From: Mantis religiosa
Lineage: Eukaryota; Arthropoda; Insecta; Mantodea; Mantidae
Direction of reading: 5' to 3'
Length of the DNA: 64,000 nt
NCBI GenBank assembly: GCA_030765055.1
Contig: CM060958.1
Location: 4,662,467-4,726,466 of the forward strand
Shown here: piece after piece, positions 9,131 to 19,745 of the stretch
Numbering within the stretch: position 1 is the first letter of the stretch
Layout: each line of letters begins with the position of its first letter
Made by a program: the position numbers and the translations under genes
The notes under the pieces: model-generated
Database searches by the model: none
What the model saw: the letters and a program-made list of their open reading frames with translations, nothing else
Told to the model about the DNA's origin: nothing

Positions 9131-12073
9131 GTGGATGCTAATAGTTACTTAAACCCAGGAAGGGCTCATAAGCCACCAGTTGAAACATGCATGATAAAGA
9201 ATATAAATTTGGGGGTGAGTAATATTTGTAACAATATAGGCACAAATCTACGTTTAATACATCAAAATGTACAATATGCTTCAAATAAATTAGTGGAAAT
9301 AGAAGGTATATTAAATGAATGTAAACCTGATGTTTTGATACTGACAGAACATGGTCTTAATGAAATGCAGATTAAATATTACAACATAGAAAATTACAAA
9401 TTAGTTACTAGTTATTGCAGACAATATCATAAAGGTGGGGGTGTTGCTATTTATGTAAAGAATGGGATACATTTTACTATATATGATTGGGATATATGTC
9501 ATGAACTGGAAATGACCTTTGAAGTAGCAATAGCAAAGATACAAACAAAATTTGAAAATTATATAATCATTGGTCTATATAGATCCCCATGTTCCAAAGT
9601 AGATGACTTTTTGAACAATCTTGAGGATCTATTAAATAAATTACATAATAAGAACAAAAATATAATAATTATGGGTGATCTGAATATAAATTCTCTTTCA
9701 AATACTAGTGATTACAAAAAATTATGCGACCTTCTCAATAGTTTCAATTTATATAACACTATTAATGGACCAACCAGAATCACACCAAACACATCTTCTG
9801 CTATTGATCATGTGATAACCAATTTAGAATGTGGTAAATATGCTGTAACGGTAGAGGAATTCTGTATATCAGATCACTGTGCGCAGATTTTGGATATATT
9901 AAACAATGATAAAATTCTTGAACAATATAAGTATAAAACTATACGACAGACAACAATAAATCATTTAAATCTGATGTATGAAAGCTTAATGCAAGAAAAT
10001 TGGGAAATAGTTTATAAAACACAAGACAGTAATTTAAAATGGGAACACTTCTTTAAAATATTAACAAGACACTTTAATAAGCACTGCCCCATTAAAAAAA
10101 TTAAGGTCACAAATAAGGGACATCAACATATAAAAATACCAGTGCAATTAAAAGAATTAAGAAAAAAAATGAAAGATTACTATACCTTATTTAAGTATAC
10201 AAACTTAGAGCTATTTAAATGTAAATACAAAAATCTAAAAAAACAATATTCATTAGCTCTAAATAGCTTAAAGAGACAGCAATATGGTAACAAAATAATA
10301 GAATCAAATAATAAAGCTAAGACAATTTGGGGGATAGTAAAAGGAAATGATACAAGCAAAAATAAGCAAGAAAACATAAAAATAGTTGAAAACGGTCAAA
10401 CTATAAACGAGCCACACGCAATATGTCAGTATTTTAATAAATATTTTATTCACACAACAAGGGGAGAACAGTACATGATAGACAACATTCCTTACGAAAT
10501 GCCAGAATGTGCAAACACTATATATCTGGAGGAAACTACAGCAAATGAAGTTGAAAAAATAATAAATAAATTAAAAAGTAAGGTGTCAGCAGGTTGGGAT
10601 GGAATATCACCTAAAATATTAAAGCACTGTAAAAATGCATTGATCACTATTCTAGTACACCTTATAAATGCTTCGTTAAATAGTGAAAGTTTTCCAAATT
10701 CTTTAAAAACCAGTATAGTTAGACCAATTTTTAAAAAAGGGGATAAAACACAAATAGTTAATTATAGGCCAATAACTCTAATTTCTGTTTTCGCAAAAGT
10801 ATTTGAAACCATATTAAGCTCCAGACTGATAGGTTTCCTAAATAAATATAATTTGCTTAGCTCTTCTCAGCATGGCTTTAGACACAATTTATCCACTACC
10901 ACTGCAATAGCTGAACTCTATCATGAAATACTGGAAGGACTCGATAAGGATAATAAAGCTGTGGGAGTTTTCTTGGATTTATCCAAGGCTTTCGATAGTG
11001 TAGTTCATGACAAATTACTGAATAAGATACAAAAATATGGCATTAGAGGAAAATTTTTAAATGTCATTGAATCTTATCTGTCAAATCGTAAACAATGCAC
11101 AGAAATATATTATCAAGAGCAATGCATGACAAAAGTTACAAGGTCTAACTACGAATTAGTAAGGATTGGTGTGCCTCAAGGATCTGTACTCGGGCCACTC
11201 CTGTTTTTATTATATGTAAATGATCTTCCTAAATCCTCAGAATACAAAATAATATCATACGCAGATGACACATCAGTTATTTTTACAAATAAAAATATAA
11301 ACGGTTTGGAGAATTTAATAACTAAAAAAACACAGGATATATATGATTACTTACAAACTAATAACTTAAAGGTAAATATACAAAAGACTAATATGATCAG
11401 GTTCCAGCATCAAAACAACAGGTCTAGTCAAAAACTAAATGTAAAAATACATGATGAAACCATTGAACAAATAGAGAAAATAAAATTTTTAGGAGTAATT
11501 ATAGATGAAAACATGTCTTTCAAACATCACATTGATCATGTAAGTAATAAAATTAGTTCTTATTTATATCTTTTAAGACGCCTAAAAGAGTTCCTAGATA
11601 TAGAGCATTTAAAGTCAGTTTATTATGGATTAATTTACACACATTTACAATATGGGATTGAAATCTGGGGTAGCACATGTAAGGTAAACATTAACAGGTT
11701 ATTAATAATACAAAAAAAGTGTATAAGATGTATTTATAATCTAAACAACAGAGAATCCTGTAGACAAACCTTTATAGAAGCCAATATATTAACTGTTATA
11801 TCGTTATTTGTATATAAAGTAATCATGTTTGTAGTAAGTAAATCACACTCTGTATATATTAAAGACAATCATATGTATAATACTAGATTGCTAAATAATT
11901 ACTATAGAGATAATATTAGTAAACGAGCCACAGAAAAGGATCCCCTTACTATGGGCAGAATACTTTATAACAGGTTACCAAGTGATATTAAAGCTCTAAG
12001 AGGCAATAAATTTCAAAAAAGACTAAAAATGTACCTAATACAGAAGTGCCTATATAGTATTGATGAAATGTAA
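9131..12073 (+). CDS. LINE ORF2: apurinic-type endonuclease plus reverse transcriptase, uninterrupted
   Basis: A 980-codon frame without stops. The first ATG is at about 9190; upstream the frame is open as far as the ORF1 end. The N-terminal endonuclease shows HQN (45-47), LTE (71-73), LYR (149-151), GDLN (182-185), and SDH (247-249), the metal and catalytic positions of EEP nucleases. The reverse transcriptase shows RPI (531), motif A FLDLSKAFD (614-622), VPQGSVLGPLLF (681-692) and catalytic YADD (710-713). A C-terminal extension ends with HMYNTR and a YNRLP/IK block. All key residues are present, so the product could be active. The domain order fits CR1/L2/Jockey-type LINEs. Strongly AT-biased codons match the surrounding genome. 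Confidence 0.9.
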   Translation: MDANSYLNPGRAHKPPVETCMIKNINLGVSNICNNIGTNLRLIHQNVQYASNKLVEIEGILNECKPDVLILTEHGLNEMQIKYYNIENYKLVTSYCRQYHKGGGVAIYVKNGIHFTIYDWDICHELEMTFEVAIAKIQTKFENYIIIGLYRSPCSKVDDFLNNLEDLLNKLHNKNKNIIIMGDLNINSLSNTSDYKKLCDLLNSFNLYNTINGPTRITPNTSSAIDHVITNLECGKYAVTVEEFCISDHCAQILDILNNDKILEQYKYKTIRQTTINHLNLMYESLMQENWEIVYKTQDSNLKWEHFFKILTRHFNKHCPIKKIKVTNKGHQHIKIPVQLKELRKKMKDYYTLFKYTNLELFKCKYKNLKKQYSLALNSLKRQQYGNKIIESNNKAKTIWGIVKGNDTSKNKQENIKIVENGQTINEPHAICQYFNKYFIHTTRGEQYMIDNIPYEMPECANTIYLEETTANEVEKIINKLKSKVSAGWDGISPKILKHCKNALITILVHLINASLNSESFPNSLKTSIVRPIFKKGDKTQIVNYRPITLISVFAKVFETILSSRLIGFLNKYNLLSSSQHGFRHNLSTTTAIAELYHEILEGLDKDNKAVGVFLDLSKAFDSVVHDKLLNKIQKYGIRGKFLNVIESYLSNRKQCTEIYYQEQCMTKVTRSNYELVRIGVPQGSVLGPLLFLLYVNDLPKSSEYKIISYADDTSVIFTNKNINGLENLITKKTQDIYDYLQTNNLKVNIQKTNMIRFQHQNNRSSQKLNVKIHDETIEQIEKIKFLGVIIDENMSFKHHIDHVSNKISSYLYLLRRLKEFLDIEHLKSVYYGLIYTHLQYGIEIWGSTCKVNINRLLIIQKKCIRCIYNLNNRESCRQTFIEANILTVISLFVYKVIMFVVSKSHSVYIKDNHMYNTRLLNNYYRDNISKRATEKDPLTMGRILYNRLPSDIKALRGNKFQKRLKMYLIQKCLYSIDEM

Positions 12074-12152
12074 ATATTTTATGATTCTTGACGATGCTTG
12101 AAACTTGTATGAGTCTATAAGCAAATAAATTGAAATTGAAATTGAAATTGAA

Positions 12153-13345
12153 ACCACTAGGAGATCTCATAAACACCTGAGACAACTATGTTAATGGCGA
12201 CTTACTCTGTTGTAATTACTTTAAGTTCTGGACATTTTGGTAAACCACTAGGAGTTCTCATAAACACATGAGACAACTACCTTAATGACGACTTACTATG
12301 CTGTAAGTACTTTAAGGCCCGGACTTTATAGTAAACCACTAGGAGTTCTCATAAGCACATGAGACAACTACCTTAATTGCGACTTACTATGTTGTAATTA
12401 CTTTAAGGTCTGGACATTATGGTAAACCATTAGGAGTTCTCATAAGCACATGAGACAACTACCTTAATGACGACTTACTATGCTGTAAGTACTTTAAGGA
12501 TTGGACATTATGGTGAACCACTAGGAGTTCTCATAAACACCTGAGACAACTACCCTAATGGTGACTTACTATGCTGTAAGTACTTTAAGGTCCGGACTTT
12601 ATAGTAAACCACTAGGAGTTCTCATAAACACATGAGACAACTACCTTAAGGGTGACTTGCTATGCTGTAAGTACTTTAAGGTCTGGGCTTTATAGTAAAC
12701 CACTAGGAGTTCTCATAAACACCTGAGACAACTACCTTAATGGCGACTTACTATGCTGTAAGTACTTAAAGGTCCGGACTTTATAGTAAACCTCTAGGAG
12801 TTCTCATAAACACCTGAGATAACTACCTTAATGGCGACTTACTGTGCTGTAAGTACTCTAAGGTCGGGGCTTTATAGTAAACTACTAGGAGTTCTCATAA
12901 AAACACATGAGACAACTACCTTAATGGCGACTTACTATGCTGTAAGTACTTTAAGGCCCGGGCTTTATAGTAAACCACTAGGAGTTCTCATAAATACCTG
13001 AGACAACTACCTTAATGGCGACTTACTATGCTGTAAGTACTTTAAGGTGCGGACTTTATAGTAAACCACTAGGAGTTCTCATAAACACATGAGACAACTA
13101 CCTTAATGGTGACTTACTATGCTGTAAGTACTCTAATGTCCGGGCTTTATAGTAAACCACTAGGAGTTCTCATAAACACATGAGACAACTACCTTAATGT
13201 CGAATTACTATGCTGTAAGAACTTTATTGCTCAGGCTTTATAGTTAACCACTAGGAGTTCTCATAAACACATGAGACAACTTACCTTAATGGCAACTTAC
13301 TATGCTGTAAGAACTTTAAGGTCAGGGCTCCATAGTAAACTATTA
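12153..13345. repeat. 91-bp satellite array, right part
   Basis: About 13 further units of the same satellite as at 3546-8515, ending with a degenerate unit at about 13340. Confidence 0.9.
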
Positions 13346-13475
13346 GGTATAATTAATGGAAATTAATTGTTCTTTTACACTAGCTGTGTGAATGGTTCTG
13401 GAGCGGCTGGACGGATACCAGAAGATCCCTGGTTCAAATCCCGGCCATGGCATTGATTTTTTAGTCTGGCTGTAC
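13345..13475 (+). repeat. tRNA-like repeat, family C (right bracket of satellite block)
   Basis: GAGCGGCTGGACGGATACC, GGTTCAAATCC and GCCATGGCATTGA are the plus-strand family C order. The last ~70 bp are an inverted match to the left bracket at 3429-3500. Outside the brackets lie TTAGACTG (left) and TTAGTCTG (right), a possible 8-bp target duplication with one mismatch. The whole 3429-13475 block may therefore have arrived or grown inside one inverted family C insertion. Confidence 0.6.
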
Positions 13476-13497
13476 CTATTAATAGTGCGTCCTATAC

Positions 13498-14140
13498 ATG
13501 ACTAGTGTGAAAGAGCAATTGATTTCCAAGGAATTTGAAGTTATACGGTGGCAGGTAAATAATGATTTGATGCCGCATAGGTCATATAGTTCTTTAAGTA
13601 ACGTACCTACATATCACAATCAGGATAGAAGAAGAACTTATAACCTTCCTAACGGTTATTTATGGAAGTGGTTAAGTTTTCGGTCACAATTTCGAAAGAT
13701 TCACAAAAAGTTAATTTACTCGGTAGGGACAAATTTCAGTATTTGGTGCAGGTTTTGTAAAGAGAAACTGAATCTCACGAAATAGTGTTCACTTATCCAC
13801 AGACGTCAGAAAATTACCCAAAGTCATTAAAAATCTGCAAGAGCAAATCTTCTATTGCAAATGTACGTAAGGATTACTGAAGTTAGTGATTTCAAATGCG
13901 ACACAAGAGGACAGACTTCCATTACCCACCTTTTTGATTAAGTTAGAGTCTCAACTTCGATCCCTGAATAGTTTGAATCTAGCAGCTGCAGATCCAAGTA
14001 CGTGGTTCTTTCCATTAATTTAATCTAGCTCCCCGAAGAGACATTGCAAACTTCTGGAAACAAGAAGGAAGTAGAAATGAAGAAACTAGGTCTCGACTAA
14101 ACTGTTTTCATGGAATTTCTACGTACTGTGACTGTGTGGG
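13498..14140 (+). pseudogene. BEL/Pao gag, middle part (DUF1759-like), broken
   Basis: A 95-codon frame (13498-13785) contains NLPNGYLWKWLSFRSQFRKI, the pattern of the DUF1759 region of BEL/Pao gag (Leu-Pro, Trp, Ser-Phe, Phe). The following ~350 bases keep gag-like wording in shifting frames, for example a SYPQTSEN block and an AADPSTW block, with several frameshifts and stops. It continues the gag piece at 3190-3428 across the satellite block. Confidence 0.6.
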
Positions 14141-14149
14141 TTACGTAAA

Positions 14150-15338
14150 TTCGGAAATGTATAACAACTAAGGAATATAGATGCTGGTAACTACGCGGCT
14201 GGCATATTATTAGATCTCACTAAAGCTTTTGACTGTGTCGATAGTAACATATTAATGAATAAGTTGTATGATCTTGGCATCTGGGGCCTTCTGCTTAAAA
14301 TGATAAAATCATATATGACAAATTGAAAACAGTTTGTAATCCTGAAAACAGAAAATGGTGAATTTAGGTCAAAAACACAAACTTTAAGCCATGGAGTTCC
14401 GCAAAGTTCCATTTTAGGACGTCTTCTGTTTATTCTATACATGCACGATATACCAGCATATACCCAATAATGCAAAATTATTCCAGTATGCAGATGATTC
14501 CACAGTAACAGTTTGTCACAGAAATATTACTACTCTACAGAATACCTTAAATGAAACCACTGATAAACTGTTGCATTATTTTTATAATGTGAACATGTTT
14601 GTGAATCCCAATAAAAGTGAATTAATTACATTTGGAGCTAAAAGAACAGATCTTCTAATCCATTTAAACATTGACAATTAACCAGTGAAAATGGTCAAGA
14701 ATGCTAAATTATTAGGTGCTACACTAGACAGTACTTTAAACTTCTCTGAACATATTGATAAACTTGGCAATATCATCAATAAAAATTTATTCATTCTGAA
14801 ATATCTAACAAAATATATACCTATGCCCACAGCTAAAATGATCTATTATTCTTTAATCTAGTCATACCTCTCATATGGGATCGAAGTATGGGGTAACACA
14901 ACTAAGGTAAATTTTAACAAAATCTTTGTATTGCAGAAAGAAGCCGTCAGACACCTTGGGAATGTAAAACATAGCGATCTTGTCGTCCAGTATTTATAAA
15001 ATTGAAACTTCTAACCCTTCCTAGCTTATACATATACCACACAATAATGCACCTTCGGAAATTTAACCTACACCTTGAAACCAACTCTGATAGACACAAT
15101 CACAACACTAGACATAAAGATGACTTAGCGATTCCTACCCATAGACTGCACTTTTATGAGAAGACACCTAGTTTTATGGGCATAAAATTTTATAACATAC
15201 TACCAGTCACTATCAAGAATTGTAAAGATTAATAATTTTAAATCAATGCTGAAATGTTTCCTAATTGACAAAGCCTATTATAGTGTGGATGAGTTTATTA
15301 ATACTAGTTAGAACTTTATTTTTATAAAGATTATTGTT

Positions 15339-15391
<53 letters not shown>

Positions 15392-15615
15392 TATGTGTAT
15401 GGATTTATTAAAGCAAGTTAGTATTCTATTTATATCACACAACCTGTATAGATGTGTTCTTAAATTGACTAAGGCTATAATAGTGTGGATTAATTTATTA
15501 ATAGTCTAGTTAGTACCTCGTTTGTATCATACAAGCTGTATAAATTCATGTGACATTGTTCTTTTGTGCATTTAACACTATACTGAACTGAAAATAAATA
15601 AATAAATAAATAAAC
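14150..15615 (+). pseudogene. CR1/L2-like LINE, decayed reverse transcriptase and tail
   Basis: Around 14210-14250 the frame reads LLDLTKAFDCVD (RT motif A). At 14390-14450 it reads HGVPQ then LLFILYMHD. The YADD region near 14480 survives only in a shifted frame. Stops and frameshifts occur throughout. The C-terminal tail is readable at 15002-15232 (LTLPSLYIY, HNTRH, FYNILP). A microsatellite of ATC lies in the 3' UTR (about 15341-15390), and the 3' end is an AAAT repeat at 15594-15613. The insertion splits the BEL gag. Confidence 0.75.
15341..15391. repeat. (ATC)n microsatellite
   Basis: About 16 units of ATC/TCA within the 3' UTR of the decayed LINE. Confidence 0.9.
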
Positions 15616-15619
15616 TTTT

Positions 15620-16770
15620 GCTGCAGTAAAAAGATGTGAAATTGACAAGGCTGACTCAGTGTTCTGCTGCAGGTAAACAAATGAATGAAATCAGTGCGGT
15701 ACACTTCAGTTGTCGACTGTCGCAACAACCAACAAACAACTGCCACTTCAAGCCGCCATTGTTTGTAGAACACCACAGACATTCCGAGAACTTTCATGAC
15801 CGTAACAATGGGCACAACATTCCGTAGCCTCTCCTTGACCACGCGCCTGGCTCCGGCCCGTAGCTGCAGCACAACAGTGCCATACGGTGACAATACTGAG
15901 GTCCAAAACGAACAGCAGATTCTATTAGCTCAATGAGGATTTAGTAATTTGGCTGTGAAATGTAAGAATGAGAAGGGGTTAAGTTTTTCCAAGACAGAGA
16001 AGAAACACAATAAAGAGCAGATAGATAGACCCATTGCTGCATTCAGTGTCTTGCATCTTCTGTAGTAGGTAAGCCTCATGAAAGTGATAAATGTTCTTTT
16101 ACCAGAAAAATGAGTATAGAAGAATGGAGATTGAAAATGAAATAAAACGGTTGCTGCCATTTGTGTACAAAACCTAATCATTTATCTAAGAACTGCTTAC
16201 TCTCCGGAAATAAGCGCATTATAGTTATTTGTCCTGATCTATCACAGGCTGAGAAGAATGAATCAAAGACAGCAAACTCAAGTCACATCCCACCTAGCTG
16301 TATCAATCAAGTTGTAAACAGAAAACGGTACGAGCATTCTTGTGATGTCGCTCACAACGAAATTACCTCCTTCAGAGTAAGTTGAAGAGTTGAAGCTAGA
16401 ACCTTGGTCAGAACAAACAGTATCCCATGTTTTGTTTGGTGCAACTCAAACTTCTAGCATTAAATATGAGAGATATAAAGTCAACGTAGGAAGAAATGTT
16501 GACGGGATCATCCTACAATTTGTCAATCAATTGCACAAGTGTCAAGATCTTCAGACTTGGTGAAAGAATTGAAAATGAAGAAGATATGGATCAGTGACCT
16601 GGGTGGGAGCTCCTCAGAGGAATGGATATATATGTCAAGATTTTCACAGTTGAAGAATGGACTTCTAGCTGTGGAAATGAAACTTGGATGGACGTTGGTT
16701 GTTAATGTCAGTCTGAGTAACCTCACCATCATCGAGCGGCATGGCTTAGATGGTTTATCACGGTGATTAA
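15620..16770 (+). pseudogene. BEL/Pao gag end and protease region, broken
   Basis: A Cys-Leu-Cys-Thr-Lys-Pro-Asn-His pattern at about 16150-16190 resembles the gag zinc knuckle. A frame at 16539-16766 contains the block SSDLVKELKMKKIWISDLGG and then LLAVEMKLGWTL, wording typical of the region after the aspartic protease in BEL/Pao pol. Stops and frameshifts separate the pieces. The first ~500 bases (15620-16120) are not readable. Confidence 0.6.
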
Positions 16771-16928
16771 GCTATAAATTTTGAAATCCCAGCATTAAAT
16801 GAAGTGGCAGAGGGATCGGAGCACCGTAGTAGTGGACGAAGAAGAATGTTCATTTAGTCACCAAACAGCTGAGGATGAGATCGAATGATCTTGAAAACGT
16901 TTCAATTATACAGCAACACAATAAGTGA

Positions 16929-17140
16929 ATAAAGTCAACATGAAAAATTCAATGCCATGACCAGGATTTGAACCATGGATCTCCTGGTTTCCATCCAGTT
17001 GCTCTTAATCTTTGAGCTACCATGGCCAACATGCCGTCCTGACATTAAATTCTCCAGTTGAATTTGACTCTATCCATCAAATATCTTATCCTATATACAG
17101 CTAGTGTGGAGAAATGATTAATTTCCATCAATTAACTAAA
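16929..17140 (-). repeat. SINE-like family C, complete copy with 11-bp target duplication
   Basis: A 212-bp insertion flanked by ACAATAAGTGA at 16918-16928 and 17141-17151. Read on the minus strand it starts TTTAGTTAATTGATGG, has a middle GATAGAGTCAA, and only then the tRNA-like part (AGCTCA ... GGTTCAAATCC ... GGCATTGAA) near its 3' end. The duplication shows it moves as one unit. The tRNA-like part at the 3' side is unlike a standard tRNA-headed SINE. Confidence 0.75.
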
Positions 17141-17269
17141 ACAATAAGTGAAGTTGAGTGTAAACATAGTGACTCATAAGTCAAACTCAAAAATGAAGAA
17201 TACTTCACTGTTAATAATGCTTCTGTTACCTACAACACTTGATGCAAGGGCTGAAACAACGCTTTAAGA

Positions 17270-17470
17270 AGCTGATCTAGCGCCCCAAAGGAGAAGGAAG
17301 ATCAACTTTGAAGGAAGGTGATGTGGTTGTGAGTAACAAAAGAGAGTGGATTGGCCATTGGCAAGAATAGTGGCAGGGACAGTATAGCTTGGGTAGCCAA
17401 GTTAAGGTTAAAAATGGGATACTGTTACAAGCTATTGAATGACTTTACCCTCTGGAGCTAGACACCTGTG
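17270..17470 (+). pseudogene. BEL/Pao pol C terminus (DUF5641-like), frameshifted
   Basis: The frame contains LKEGDVVVVSNKR and, one frame over, DWPLARIVAG. This Asp-Trp-Pro-Leu-Ala block closes BEL/Pao integrase-bearing polyproteins. It lies ~130 bases before the 3' LTR as expected. At least one frameshift is present. Confidence 0.6.
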
Positions 17471-17599
17471 AAGACCAAAGCCTCTTCACCTGATAACATT
17501 CCCCAAGTGTACAGAACCCAAAATTGTCCTCTTAAATTATGGAACTGTGCTGTAATATTTGCTGGCATAAGTAATTGGTGGAATTAAAGGGACTGAAAT

Positions 17600-17781
17600 T
17601 ATTCTCACAATTCCAGGGTGGGAGTAATGTTCAGAATTTAAATTGTATTTGTCTTGTGGAGTGTATTTTGTTTTTTGGTAGTTATGTATCATGGCTATTA
17701 TTTGAGAAAAACCAAATCTGTAATTTATGATGAATATTTGTTTAGTGAATATTATGGAGTCAGGTCAGTTGATTCACAACA
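17600..17781 (+). repeat. BEL/Pao element 2, 3' LTR (approximate)
   Basis: Shares GTTATGTATCATGGCTAT and GAGAAAAACCAAATC blocks with the 5' LTR and ends GATTCACAAC. Host intron follows. Confidence 0.5.
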
Positions 17782-17953
17782 CCCCCAAAGAGAAGGGGCA
17801 ATATTCATTTTCTCTGCTATGATTATTCAGAAATTACCAATAACTTTACAACCACAAAAGACATGTACTTATAGTTCCATGAATATCTGAATAGTTTACT
17901 TCTTTTATTAGGAACATCACATGTTTGGCAGTAGTTTTGTGTTTTTGTTGCAG

Positions 17954-18094
17954 TATCCTATGAACAGTCGGCTATCACATATGTGTGGAAGAATGATGAG
18001 GACACGTTACGCAAGTCCCCAAGTTTGACCACTCTGAATGCGTATCTTATCTCAAATCGGACCATCGCCTGTCCAACCAAGTCCAGCTGGAGAG
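17954..18094 (+). CDS. Cys-loop ligand-gated chloride channel: exon ending inside loop C
   Basis: The exon is bounded by TTTTGTTGCAG and GGTAAGC. It encodes ITYVWKNDED, LTTLNAYLI and then NRTIACPTKSSWR, the outer part of the extracellular ligand-binding domain just before M1. It begins with the last 2 bases of a codon and ends with 1 base of the next (141 bp). The final Cys is the first of the pair that closes loop C in glycine/GluCl-type channels; the second is in the exon at 43455. The family is the arthropod chloride-channel group that includes Drosophila pHCl-2/Hodor and CG7589/CG6927; I judge this from the M1-M3 sequence. An Asn-Arg-Thr glycosylation site is present. Upstream exons (signal peptide, Cys-loop) were not found and may lie left of the window. 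Confidence 0.9.
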
Positions 18095-18809
18095 GTAAGC
18101 AATATGGAGTGCTGCTTTATTGACGGTATGTGTGTTGCATTCCCTTAACTAATATACAAATGTTAGGGATTAATAGATATAGTTGAGCCTTTGATTCATT
18201 TTTAAGTTTTCAAATTTCAGAAAATTAAAAATATTTATGTTAGATTAGACAGTGCTGAAAGCATTACAATAAAAGTATCAGGTTTAGATTAAAGTTGTTT
18301 CAAAAGTATTTAATTCTAGTTTCTTTACAGTGTATCTGTAATTTATTATGATTGTGTATTGTTAATTCTGAATTCCATTTGATTAAGAATACGGTAAATG
18401 GAAAGACCTGGTAAGATTAAATAATGTCAAAATGTAAGGGAAAAAAGAGACGATTAAGTACTTGTCCATTGTGATTCCCTTACATTGATCAAGTGCTCCT
18501 GTATTTTGGCATTATTTCTTCACAAGAGTAACATACAGTGCTTTGCAAAGCAAGCTAACTCGCACTGTAGTACTGTATATACACCTGTTGCTCTGCACGG
18601 GCATTTGATGTAATCATAAACATTAAAACATTAAATGGTTACAAAAAATGTGATTGTTGCACTTTAGCCTATCAGTATGTACCAAGAGCAAATGTCAGCT
18701 TACTTTGTAATGAAAGTGTAGTCTAGTAATAAACTGATGACTTAATCGAAAATGGCTATCTCTGGAGTTTGTAATCTCCTAAAACATAGTAGTATAACAA
18801 AATTGCTTA
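18095..18809 (+). other. Intron sequence, nothing recognised
   Basis: AT-rich intron of the chloride-channel gene with no readable exon or named repeat. Confidence 0.6.
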
Positions 18810-19035
18810 CCAAGCGGGATGGCTCAGTTTCATCTGTGGTCCACATTTAGGAGGTCTGGGTTCAATTCCCATGGCCAGGCTACCTAACCCACGGTTTTGT
18901 TTTGTTTTTTCCCGGGTTGGTTAATTACATCCCCTGAATTTCCTGTCCCTCCATTTCATCTCCATTATCATTTCACATTATCTCTCATCTGGTGGTCTCT
19001 TTCAGGGTAGAAGTGTCGGCACTGCATGGTCAAGT
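18810..19035 (+). repeat. SINE family B, plus orientation
   Basis: Starts AAGCGGGATGGCTCAG (A-box-like) with GGTTCAATTCCC (B box) about 50 bases later, then a body with TTAATTACATCCCCTGAAT and ATTTCATCTCCATTATCAT. Inverted copies of the same body are at 24120-24425 and 40990-41262. Confidence 0.75.
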
Positions 19036-19562
19036 AAGATCTGTTATTGTGACAAGTCTTCATTGAACTCAGAATAATGTCCTAAAACAATGTCTCTGCC
19101 CACCCTCCATACAGTCCAGATTTGTCCCAATATGGCTTTTTTACATTCTCCACCATAAAGATGAAGATTTGAATTGCTCAAAGCTTCATAGTTACATACT
19201 GCACTCTCTCCAAAGGAAAATGGCACTCAGCATCAGAACAATCATTTCAAAGCATGGAATATATAGAATACTCTGAATAAAATGCAATTATCAGATTTAA
19301 ATTTTTTACATTTTATTGTGTTCATTCTCAAAATGTTTAGAGTGATCTTGTATTAGCTACAGGTATTTAATATACTGTTTGCTTAAATGCACAAATTATC
19401 TCAAAATAACTTGTTTTGTGGAATCAGTCACTTGTAAGGATTAATTATTATTGGTGGGAATTTTTCAATACTTAGTCATTTTTTGAAGTGCTCTTACCCT
19501 TTTGTTGTTTCTAGTTATTCTGTTGCTTATTTTTCTGTTAAGGTCCATTAACCATTAGATCA
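19036..19562. other. Intron sequence, nothing recognised
   Basis: No exon or named repeat seen. Confidence 0.5.
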
Positions 19563-19745
19563 TATCAGAGGATGAATGAAATGGGTAAATGAAGCTCAGT
19601 TGAGCTCAGGTTCCATAGAGCTTAGAGTTACGTGACATTCATCTTTCAGGATAAAGGAAAACCTTCACCAGATAACTCACCAATACTGAGATTCAAACTT
19701 GGTGTCTCTTGAACATGAGACAGAACACTATCACTATTACATTAT
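19563..19745 (-). repeat. SINE family A, diverged copy
   Basis: Matches the 551-756 unit in order (GAGCTTAGAGTTA, GACATTCATCTTTCAGGATAA, GAGATTCAAACTTGG) with clear divergence. Confidence 0.7.

Larger units (their letters stand above)
8516..12152 (+). mobile_element. CR1/L2-like non-LTR retrotransposon inserted in the 91-bp satellite
   Basis: Satellite sequence breaks off at TTTATAGTA (8515) and resumes at ACCACTAGGAG (12153), so the element sits cleanly inside one satellite unit. It carries a partial ORF1 with an SGNH-hydrolase domain, an uninterrupted ORF2 with endonuclease and reverse transcriptase, and a 3' tail of repeated TTGAAA units (about 12128-12152). ORF1 is open from the left junction with no UTR, so the copy is 5'-truncated within ORF1. 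No target duplication longer than a few bases is visible, which in a repetitive target is hard to judge. Confidence 0.85.
2790..17781 (+). mobile_element. BEL/Pao LTR retrotransposon 2, decayed and split by nested insertions
   Basis: A 5' LTR-like segment ends near 2996 and is followed at once by a primer binding site (2999-3016, TGGTGACCCCGACGTGAT). Gag starts at about 3190 and stops being readable at 3428, where a 10-kb satellite block intervenes. Gag resumes at about 13498 with the DUF1759-type region. A decayed LINE sits at about 14.15-15.6 kb. A Cys/His cluster and aspartic-protease-like segment follow at 16.1-16.8 kb, a SINE at 16929-17140, and the DUF5641-like end of pol at 17.27-17.46 kb. 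The 3' LTR (about 17600-17781) shares a central block with the 5' LTR and the same GATTCACAAC end. Reverse transcriptase and most of integrase were not found, so there is a large deletion too. Confidence 0.65.
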
